In this document: piece after piece, positions 1 to 6,455 of the stretch
How positions within the stretch are numbered: position 1 is the stretch's first letter
Layout of the letters: every line of letters begins with the position of its first letter
Source: Deltaproteobacteria bacterium
Lineage (GTDB): Bacteria > Desulfobacterota > Binatia > Binatales > Binataceae
Length of the DNA: 9,935 nucleotides
Reading direction: 5' to 3'
NCBI GenBank assembly: GCA_021780585.1
Contig: JAJXYM010000159.1
Location: 1 to 9,935 of the forward strand
Notes under the pieces: model-generated
Seen by the model: only the letters and a program-made list of their open reading frames with translations
The model's database searches: none
Told to the model about the DNA's origin: nothing
Position numbers and translations under genes: made by a program

Positions 1-574
1 TCAGCACCGCGCGTCGCCCCTTGCGCACCGCATCGACGATAAATGCGGTCAGGGCCTCGCGCGCGTCCGGCTGGGTCATCCCGTGCAAATCGAGATGCGC
101 TTGGAGAGAAAATTCTCCGCGCCTAAGCTGCGTCAGCAGTCGCGGGTCAAGTCCGACGCGCGTGCCCTCGACGTATTCCTCGGTCTCGGTCAGCGAAAAT
201 TCGCCCTGGCCCGAGACCAGATCGGAAAGCTCGGCCAGCACCTCGGCGTCCTCGCTGACAATTTCGCGTTTGAATTCCGGCGTCGGGGTCATCCGCTCGG
301 CCCGCGCCGGACCGAAGGGGCGTACGCCGGCGAGAGCCTCGCGCAGCAGACGTTCCTCGTCCTCGGGCGGCGGCGCGGAGGTCGCGGGCCGCGGCGGGGC
401 GGCTGACGCTGGTTGCGGCGTCGGACCGGGTGCGACCGACTGCGTTTCGGGCCGGGTCGCCGCGCGCGCCGCAATCATTTTGCCAAGGTCTTTGAACGGC
501 GAGGCGAAGACCGGCTTGTCCGGCTCCGGTCGACGCTCCGCGCGCGCGGGTTTCGCTTTTGCTTTTTTGGCCAT
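1..574 (-). CDS. SmrB-like Smr-domain endonuclease (3' end off the left edge)
   Basis: Reading the minus strand from the ATG at 574-572 gives 191 residues with no stop before the window ends, so the C-terminal part is missing. The product starts with a basic Lys/Ala/Arg stretch (residues 2-20), then a Pro/Ala-rich linker (about 41-70). A conserved segment LLREALAGVRPFGPA (76-90) follows, then EEYVEGTRVGLDPRLLTQLRRG (132-152, matching the stretch that precedes Smr domains in proteobacterial SmrB-type proteins). The Smr domain opens with LDLHGMT (161-167) and is cut after GRRAVL, just before the expected HGxG motif. In the family, the D and H of LDLHG are catalytic; E. coli SmrB cuts mRNA at collided ribosomes. 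Both are kept here. No clear Shine-Dalgarno precedes the ATG. It is transcribed divergently from the UDG-like gene. Family assignment is strong; the exact role (RNA or DNA nuclease) is inference. Confidence 0.85.
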   Translation of the reverse strand, partial: MAKKAKAKPARAERRPEPDKPVFASPFKDLGKMIAARAATRPETQSVAPGPTPQPASAAPPRPATSAPPPEDEERLLREALAGVRPFGPARAERMTPTPEFKREIVSEDAEVLAELSDLVSGQGEFSLTETEEYVEGTRVGLDPRLLTQLRRGEFSLQAHLDLHGMTQPDAREALTAFIVDAVRKGRRAVL

Positions 575-735
575 AGGAGCGAAGCTGGCGTAAGCGGCGC
601 TGGCAAATTGGATAATCACACTATGACGGCGCGGCGCGCGCGAGGCTATCATGAACGACCGCCCCGCGGCACGATTTTCCACCGCGCCAGGGTGCGAACC
701 AAGTCAACGATTCACAGTTAAATCTACCATAGACG
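575..735. other. Divergent intergenic region between the smr-like and UDG-like genes
   Basis: These 161 bases separate two genes pointing away from each other, so promoters for both should lie here. The stretch 607-622 and the stretch 706-730 are clearly more AT-rich than their surroundings. I see only weak promoter-like matches: GATAAT at 611-616 on the plus strand without a matching -35 box, and TTCACA at 711-716 without a -10 box at a proper distance. No small ORF with a ribosome binding site and no convincing hairpin was found. Confidence 0.5.
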
Positions 736-1392
736 ATGAATCCGCATCACGAGATCGATCGGCGCGTGTTGCGCTTCTGGCGGCGGGTCGAGCGCTGTCG
801 CGAGTGCGCCACGATCGCGCCGTGGCGCAAGTTCCCGCTGGGCCGGCGCGGCGCCGCGCGCTTCGGCCTGATGATCCTTGGCGAGGCGCCGGGGCGGGTT
901 TCGCTCGAACATGGGCGGCCGTTCTCGAACCCGCGCAACCTGATGATTCGCCGCGCTTTTGCCCGCGCCGCCGCGCCGCTCAAAATCGAGCCGGAAGCGG
1001 TCGTTTACTTCAGTGATACCGTCAAATGCTGGCCCGCGTCGCCGAGCGGGGCGAATCGATCGCCGCTGGCGAGCGAGAATTCGCGTTGCGTCAGCCGCCA
1101 TCTGGGGCTGGAACTCGAACTGGTGCGGCCGCGCGTGATTCTGGCGTTTGGAGCACGCGCCACGGCCGCCGCGGTCGGCCGGCCGCTCAAGCTCGGCGCG
1201 GCGCATGGTCGCGTGCTGATTTCGGCGTCAGGCGTGCGGATTATTCCGTTGATGCATCCCTCGACGATCAATCTCGCGGGGATGCGCCGGGTCGGAATCG
1301 CCTCGCTCGACGTTTATGAGGAGCGGCTGGCGGCGCTGATGCGCGCGGAATTCGCCGAAGCGTTCGCCACGATCGGCGCGGGCGCGGCTTGA
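736..1392 (+). CDS. Uracil-DNA glycosylase superfamily protein, divergent Fe-S type
   Basis: The 218-residue product has the fold signatures of family 4/5-type uracil-DNA glycosylases, which excise uracil (from cytosine deamination) from DNA to start base excision repair. Motif 1 is GEAPG (49-53) followed six residues later by GRPF (60-63); motif 2 is HPSTINL (174-180). Four cysteines, C21, C24, C98 (VKCWP) and C118, have the CX2C...C...C spacing of the 4Fe-4S cluster in family 4 enzymes. VILAFGARAT (134-143) matches the conserved 'LGxxA' strand before motif 2. The usual acidic pair after GEAPG (as in GEAPGxxED) is replaced by RVSL, and the usual FVGRAG is FSNPRNL, so activity may differ from classic family 4. 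The ATG at 736 is chosen because it begins just ahead of the first cysteine pair as in relatives; no strong Shine-Dalgarno is visible. AsmA follows 65 bases later on the same strand. Confidence 0.82.
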   Translation: MNPHHEIDRRVLRFWRRVERCRECATIAPWRKFPLGRRGAARFGLMILGEAPGRVSLEHGRPFSNPRNLMIRRAFARAAAPLKIEPEAVVYFSDTVKCWPASPSGANRSPLASENSRCVSRHLGLELELVRPRVILAFGARATAAAVGRPLKLGAAHGRVLISASGVRIIPLMHPSTINLAGMRRVGIASLDVYEERLAALMRAEFAEAFATIGAGAA

Positions 1393-1457
1393 CCGCGACG
1401 GGTCGGCGCGCGTTTGATTGATTAGGCGCAAGAACCGGAACCGACGAGGAGCATCCG

Positions 1458-3938
1458 ATGCGCAAGAGCCTCAAAATCGCCGGCGTTCTAATCGGCGTGC
1501 TGATCCTGATCATCGCGGCGGTGTTCGGCTACGCCGTCCTCAATCTGAATTCGATAATCGCGGCCCAGCGTGGAAGGATTCTGGCAAGCGCCAGCGCCGC
1601 GCTCGGCCGCGAAGTCGATGTCGGCGCAATTACCGCGAGTCTCGGCTGGGGCGTCGCGGTCGATCTGAAAGACGTGAAGCTGGCCGATGATCCGGTCTTC
1701 TCGCCGAAACCGTTCGTGCGGGCTGACAACGTCTATCTCAAGGTCGCGCTGATGCCGCTGCTTTACCGGCAATTACAGGTGTCCGAACTGGTCCTGATGC
1801 GGCCGGAGGTGCGGATTATCCGCGACCGCGCGGGCGCGCTGAACGTCGCCACAATCGGCAAAAAATCCGCGCCGGCCGAGCGGATTTATCCCCCCGCGAC
1901 GCCCGGGGTTGGCGGCAAGACTTCAGGGACGACGGCGGCGTCGCCGATCCAGGCGGCGCCCGCGCCGGCCGCAAGCGGCCTCGGCGCGCTCTCGGTCAAC
2001 GCCTTCACGATCCAGGACGGCCACGTCGTGTATCAGGACCTGGCGGCCGGCGGCGCGCCGCTCGAACTCAACGCGCTCGATCTCAAGGTGCGTAACTTTC
2101 GTCTCGACCGGCCGTTCAACGTGACGCTGGCGCTGGCCGCGCTCGGGACGACGCAAAATCTCTCGCTGAACGGAAGCGCCGGCCCGCTCGAACACGCCGG
2201 CCGACTCGACGTCGCCGCGACCGCGCTCGACCTTAACGCGAGCGTCGGACCGTTGACGCTGGCGACGCTCAAGGCGATCCCGCAACTGGTCAAGGCGCTT
2301 CCGGCGCCGCTCAATTTGACCGGACCCGTGACGATCGCGGCGAAAATCAGCGGGACGGTCGTGGCGACGACCTTCGCTGTGGCGACGGATCTGACGTCCA
2401 ACGAAATCGCATGGGCGAGGTCGTTCGACAAGCCCGCCGGCGTGGTGCTGAAAGCGACCGCTGACGGCGCGCGATCGAACGGCGAAATCAGCGTGCGGGC
2501 GGCGGCTGTGACGCTCGCCGACCTCGACCTCAAAGCCACGAATATCGTGCTGAAGCCGGGTGCGGCCAGCGCGCGGATCGACACGAATCGCTTCGACCTC
2601 GCTGCGCTGGCCAAATTGTCGCCGGACGCGGCGAAGTATAATCCGCGTGGCGCCGCCGAGCTCCATAGCGCCGTCGCGATCGCGAACGGCAAGCCCACGC
2701 TCGACGGAAGCGTCGCGCTGAGCGGCGTGAACGTTGATGTGCCGGGCGGCAAGGCCCCGCCGGTCGGGAATCTGAGCGGGACGATCAAGCTGGCCGGACA
2801 GAGCGCCAACGCCGGTCCGCTCACCTTCACGGTGGGCACTGTCGGTCATGGACGGCTGACGGCGGCGGCGCAATCGATCCAGCCGCTGGCGGCGACTTAT
2901 CAGCTCAATATCGACCAGGTGAAGATTGCGGAAATCGCGCCCAGCCGCGCGAGCGAAGGCGACGAGCATCTGACCGCGCTTGCGGCCGACGGTTCGGTCA
3001 ATCTTGCGGGAGGCGCGCCGCGGGCCGCGATTCGCGCGACGGTCGCGTCCGGGATGATTCAGAATGCGGCGTTCAGCAATCTCGCGCTCGACGCCGGCTA
3101 CGCGGAGAGCCGCGCGACGGTCAATTCGCTCAAGCTCAACGCCTTTGCCGGCGCGATTCAGGCGTCGGGAACGGCGACGACCGGCGCGACGCCCGCGTTC
3201 GATCTCAAGCTCGCGACCCAGGGCGTCGATCTGCGGCAGATGCTCACGGCGATAAAGTCGAAAGCGGCCGAGACGATTCGCGGTCTGCTGACGGCGAACC
3301 TGGCGGTGCGTGGACGCGGCAAGGATTTCGACGCGATCAAGCCGACGCTCGGCGGCAACGGCGGCGCGCAAATCGATCAGGGCAAGCTGGTCGGCGTCAA
3401 TGTTGTCGCGCAGGCGCTGGGCAAGGTGGACAATATCCCGGGAATCGGCGCGCTGCTGCCGCAGTCGGTAATCGCCAACCATCCGGAGCTGTTCAAATCG
3501 CCCAACACCGATTTACAGCACGCGCGGCTCACGTTTGTAATCAACGGTCCCCGGCTCACCACCAACGACCTCCTGGTCGCCGCGAATGATTATACGGTGC
3601 AGGGGGCGGGATGGTTCGATCTGGACCAAAATATCGACATGACGGCGAAAATCCTGATGTCGCCGGCGTTCAGTCGCGAGATGGTCGCGGCCAAGCGCAA
3701 CGTCAGCTACCTGACGACCAACACTGGACAGGTTGAGATTCCGCTACGGATCAGCGGGCGCTTGCCCAAGCCGAGCGTGATGCCCGACGTTGGGATACTG
3801 GCGCAGCGGGCGGCGTCGCACGCGGTCGAGAAGGGCATCGGCGGGCTGCTGCAAAAAAAGGGACTCGGCGGACTGTTCGGCGGTTCAAGCGGCGGATCGG
3901 GCGGCGGGTCGAATCCGTTGAGACGCCTGTTTCCCTGA
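1458..3938 (+). CDS. AsmA family protein (inner-membrane anchored, periplasmic)
   Basis: The 826-residue product begins with a short basic N-terminus and one hydrophobic segment (about residues 7-28), typical of an uncleaved signal anchor, leaving the rest in the periplasm. The AsmA N-terminal signature follows: NSIIAAQRGRILASASAALGREVDVGAI (31-58), then VDLKDVKLADDP and the VSELVLMRPEVRIIRDRAGALNVATI stretch (108-133). A Pro/Ala/Gly/Thr-rich linker (about 136-175) separates this from a long repetitive beta-strand region with 'LDLKVRNFRLDRPFNV'-type repeats and a C-terminal AsmA domain. The end is Gly/Ser-rich (about 795-826). AsmA-family proteins are thought to form long beta-grooves that move or organise phospholipids between the membranes; E. 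coli AsmA is 617 residues, so this one is on the long side. The start is supported by GAGGAG at 1446-1451, six bases before the ATG. Its exact substrate cannot be read from sequence. Confidence 0.88.
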   Translation: MRKSLKIAGVLIGVLILIIAAVFGYAVLNLNSIIAAQRGRILASASAALGREVDVGAITASLGWGVAVDLKDVKLADDPVFSPKPFVRADNVYLKVALMPLLYRQLQVSELVLMRPEVRIIRDRAGALNVATIGKKSAPAERIYPPATPGVGGKTSGTTAASPIQAAPAPAASGLGALSVNAFTIQDGHVVYQDLAAGGAPLELNALDLKVRNFRLDRPFNVTLALAALGTTQNLSLNGSAGPLEHAGRLDVAATALDLNASVGPLTLATLKAIPQLVKALPAPLNLTGPVTIAAKISGTVVATTFAVATDLTSNEIAWARSFDKPAGVVLKATADGARSNGEISVRAAAVTLADLDLKATNIVLKPGAASARIDTNRFDLAALAKLSPDAAKYNPRGAAELHSAVAIANGKPTLDGSVALSGVNVDVPGGKAPPVGNLSGTIKLAGQSANAGPLTFTVGTVGHGRLTAAAQSIQPLAATYQLNIDQVKIAEIAPSRASEGDEHLTALAADGSVNLAGGAPRAAIRATVASGMIQNAAFSNLALDAGYAESRATVNSLKLNAFAGAIQASGTATTGATPAFDLKLATQGVDLRQMLTAIKSKAAETIRGLLTANLAVRGRGKDFDAIKPTLGGNGGAQIDQGKLVGVNVVAQALGKVDNIPGIGALLPQSVIANHPELFKSPNTDLQHARLTFVINGPRLTTNDLLVAANDYTVQGAGWFDLDQNIDMTAKILMSPAFSREMVAAKRNVSYLTTNTGQVEIPLRISGRLPKPSVMPDVGILAQRAASHAVEKGIGGLLQKKGLGGLFGGSSGGSGGGSNPLRRLFP

Positions 3939-3974
3939 TGGGACGCGCGACGAGCACGGTTCACGCCGCGGTCG

Positions 3975-3996
3975 GCCGGCGCCCGGATCAGCCGGC
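3975..3996. terminator. Weak GC hairpin between convergent asmA-like and mutS2 genes
   Basis: The six bases GCCGGC occur at 3975-3980 and again at 3991-3996. Since GCCGGC is its own reverse complement, the two copies can pair across a 10-base loop, in the 49-base gap and the last codons of mutS2. The position between two converging genes is right for a bidirectional terminator, but there is no T-run on either side, so intrinsic termination is doubtful. Confidence 0.2.
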
Positions 3997-6318
3997 GATT
4001 TGGACGATGGTCGCGCCGGCGCCGCCGTGGCGCGGCTCCGCCTGGCGAAACGCGGCGCAATAGGGCGATCCGCCCAGATAATCGTGCACGGCTTTCTTGA
4101 GCGCGCCCGAACCGATGCCGTGAATCACGCGGACCTCGGCGCGATTCGCCAGATAGGCCTGGTCGAGAAACTCCTCGAGCCGGCGCAGGGCCTCGCCGGT
4201 GCGCATCCCGAGCAAGTTGATTTCGTCGCGCTCGGCGGCGTCGGCGGCGCTGACGGTGACGCGCGGCTCACGCGCCGCCGGGGCGGGACGGGCGCGGCGC
4301 AGCCGTTCGCGGGCGACTTCGATACGCAGTCCGCCACGGCCGACGACCGCGCGCTGCTCGTCGAGCGCGAGCAGCTCGCCGCGGATTTCGCCTAGCTCGA
4401 CCTGGTCGCCGACCTTGAGCGGGGTTTCGTCGATCGCGCCGGGAGTCGCCGGCGGCGCGGGGGCGAGGGTTTCAATCTTTTCGGCGGCGGCGGCGATCGC
4501 GCGGCCGAGGTCGCGGCGGGTCTTCGCGCCGGATTTGATTTCGGCGAGGATCGCCGCGCCTTCGCGTCTCAGCTCCTCGATAACGCTGGCGCTGTCGGCG
4601 CGAATCCGCTCGCGTTCGCGTTGTTCGCGCGCGCGGAACTGTTCGGCGGCGGCGCGCGCCTCGCGTTCGCGTTCGGCCAGTTCGCGTTCCAGTTCGGCCA
4701 TGCGATCGGCCTGAGCGCGCAATCGCGTGCGCTCCTCTTCGAGGCGGCGGAGCGCCTCGGCCAGTTCGGCCGCGCCGGCGGGAAGGGCGGCTTCGGCGGC
4801 GTCGACGATCCGCGCGGGTAGTCCGAGGCGGCGCGCGATCGCAAGGCCGTAGCTCTGGCCGATGGTATGCGGCTTGAGCCGATAGAGCGGCGCGAGATGG
4901 TCGGAATCGAAATCGACCGCGGCGGCGTCGAAGCCGGCGCGTGAATAGGCATGGAGCTTGACGGCGGTGGAATGGGTGGCGACCGCGACCAGACAATCGC
5001 GCGCCGCCAGATGGTCCATCAGGGCGATCGCCAGCGCCGCGCCCTCGACCGGGTCGGTGCCGCCGCCGGGTTCGTCCAGAATCACCAGGGCGGGCGCGGG
5101 CAGCGAGCGGAGAATCTCGGAGAGATTCGCGATATGGGCCGCGAAGCTGGAGAGGCTCGCGGCGATCGACTGTTCGTCGCCGATATCGGCGAAGATGCCG
5201 CGAAACACCGCGATTCGGCTGTGTTCCGCCGTCGGCGGCAGCAGGCCCGCCTGCGCCATCAGGGCGAACAATCCGAGCGTCTTGAGCGCGACGGTCTTGC
5301 CGCCGGTGTTGGGACCGGAGATCACGATACCGTGCTGGCCGGGCGCGATCCGCAAATCGATCGGCACGACTTCGCGGCCCGCCGCGATCAGTAAGGGATG
5401 ACGGGCGGCGGCGAGCTCGATCCCGCCGTCGGCGGCGATTTCGGGTTCGGAGCCGCCGAAGCGCTCGGCGAAAATCGCGCGGGCGTTGAGCGCGTCCAGC
5501 TCGACCAGCGCCTGATAGGTGAGTTGGAGTTCGGCGAGGTAGCCGCGCACCATCGCCGTCAGCCGCATCAGCAGACGATATTCCTCGGTCTCGCCCTCGC
5601 GCTCGAGCATCATCAGGCGGTTATTCAGCTCGACCGCCCAAATCGGTTCGACGAACAGGGTTTCGCCCGAGACCGAACGGTCCTGCACGATGCCCTCGAG
5701 GCGTTCGGCGTAGTTGAGCTTGAGCGGCAATACGAAGCGGCGGTTGCGGACGGTGACGATATGGTCGGAGACGATCGGCTCCATCCCGGCGGCGCTGAGC
5801 GAGCGGGCGAGGCGGGTTTCGAGTTCCAGCCGTTCGTCGCGGATGCGCGTGCGGATGCGCTTGAGTTCGGGCGAGGCGTCGTCGAGCAGGCCGCCGTCGT
5901 CGGCCAGCGCCTTGAGCATCGCGTCGGCCAGTTCCTTGGGGGCGACCAGGTTGCGGACGATCGCCGCGACCAGCGGGCGGGTTTCGACCCGCGAGCGCAT
6001 GAAGGCCTCGGCCGTGCGCGCGGCCAGCACGAAATCGCGGATGCGCACGAGCGAGGCTCCGTTGAGCACGGCGCCCTCGGGCGCGGCGCCGAGCAGATGG
6101 GGCCGCTGGTCGTCAAACTCGTCGATCGGAACCGAGCCGGAATGGGCGCGCAGGTCGGCGAGTTCCGCCGTCGCGCGGAGCCGGTCGCGCACGGTCGCGG
6201 GATCGCCCGAGGGCCGCAACGCGTCGATCGCGCGGCGGCCGGGTTCGGAGACGGCGAAGCCGCGCGCCAGCGCGATCACCTTGTCGAATTCAAGCGCCTT
6301 GAGGTCACGTTCACGCAT
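3988..6318 (-). CDS. mutS2: MutS2 family ATPase/endonuclease
   Basis: From the ATG at 6318 the product is 776 residues, normal for MutS2. It has the N-terminal LKALEFDKVIALA signature, helical core domains, and then the MutS ATPase: Walker A GPNTGGKT (335-342), Walker B LVILDEPGGGTDP (411-423) and the ATHS switch (447-450). A long charged coiled coil rich in Glu/Arg (about 521-593) follows, then a small KOW-like segment starting KVGDQVELG (635-643), and a C-terminal Smr domain (about 699-776) with HGIGSG at 733-738. MutS2 proteins suppress recombination in some species and split collided ribosomes in Bacillus subtilis. Two variations stand out: the Smr motif usually written LDLRG/LDLHG reads INLLG, and the Walker B has DEP where most relatives have DEL. 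A GTG at 6339 would add seven residues (MRAWFFR), but the family consensus begins at or near MRERDLKALEF, so 6318 is preferred. Neither start has a well-spaced Shine-Dalgarno. Confidence 0.95.
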   Translation of the reverse strand: MRERDLKALEFDKVIALARGFAVSEPGRRAIDALRPSGDPATVRDRLRATAELADLRAHSGSVPIDEFDDQRPHLLGAAPEGAVLNGASLVRIRDFVLAARTAEAFMRSRVETRPLVAAIVRNLVAPKELADAMLKALADDGGLLDDASPELKRIRTRIRDERLELETRLARSLSAAGMEPIVSDHIVTVRNRRFVLPLKLNYAERLEGIVQDRSVSGETLFVEPIWAVELNNRLMMLEREGETEEYRLLMRLTAMVRGYLAELQLTYQALVELDALNARAIFAERFGGSEPEIAADGGIELAAARHPLLIAAGREVVPIDLRIAPGQHGIVISGPNTGGKTVALKTLGLFALMAQAGLLPPTAEHSRIAVFRGIFADIGDEQSIAASLSSFAAHIANLSEILRSLPAPALVILDEPGGGTDPVEGAALAIALMDHLAARDCLVAVATHSTAVKLHAYSRAGFDAAAVDFDSDHLAPLYRLKPHTIGQSYGLAIARRLGLPARIVDAAEAALPAGAAELAEALRRLEEERTRLRAQADRMAELERELAEREREARAAAEQFRAREQRERERIRADSASVIEELRREGAAILAEIKSGAKTRRDLGRAIAAAAEKIETLAPAPPATPGAIDETPLKVGDQVELGEIRGELLALDEQRAVVGRGGLRIEVARERLRRARPAPAAREPRVTVSAADAAERDEINLLGMRTGEALRRLEEFLDQAYLANRAEVRVIHGIGSGALKKAVHDYLGGSPYCAAFRQAEPRHGGAGATIVQIAG

Positions 6319-6374
6319 CCTGAAAAACCATGCGCGCACCGCGCGCGATTCGCAATCGGGTGGATGGGGCGACT

Positions 6375-6402
6375 TTGCCGCGCGCGCCGGGGAGCCTATA
6401 AG
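6375..6402 (+). promoter_or_regulatory. Candidate sigma70-type promoter for the carboxylase gene
   Basis: TTGCCG at 6375-6380 (4 of 6 to TTGACA) and TATAAG at 6397-6402 (5 of 6 to TATAAT) are separated by 16 bases, inside the divergent gap between mutS2 and the carboxylase gene. Transcription would start near 6409 and leave a leader of about 47 bases. The AT-rich TATA stands out against very GC-rich surroundings. Sigma specificity in this organism is unknown, so this is inference from the E. coli consensus. Confidence 0.45.
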
Positions 6403-6455
6403 TTTGATCGCGGCGCGGCGATAAATCGCGGCTGGGCCGCGCGAGGTGAGCGGGA

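Noticed and set aside
21..593. 190-codon plus-strand frame at the left edge
   Set aside because: Ser/Arg/Ala-rich with no family match; the minus-strand frame encodes an evident Smr protein with LDLHG.
611..716. GATAAT (611-616) and TTCACA (711-716) as promoter boxes for the UDG-like gene
   Set aside because: Neither has a partner box at 15-19 bases, so no full promoter can be supported.
1923..3482. 519-codon open frame on the minus strand opposite the asmA-like gene
   Set aside because: It is very rich in Arg and has no recognisable domain or ribosome binding site; it mirrors the codon bias of the strongly supported plus-strand gene.
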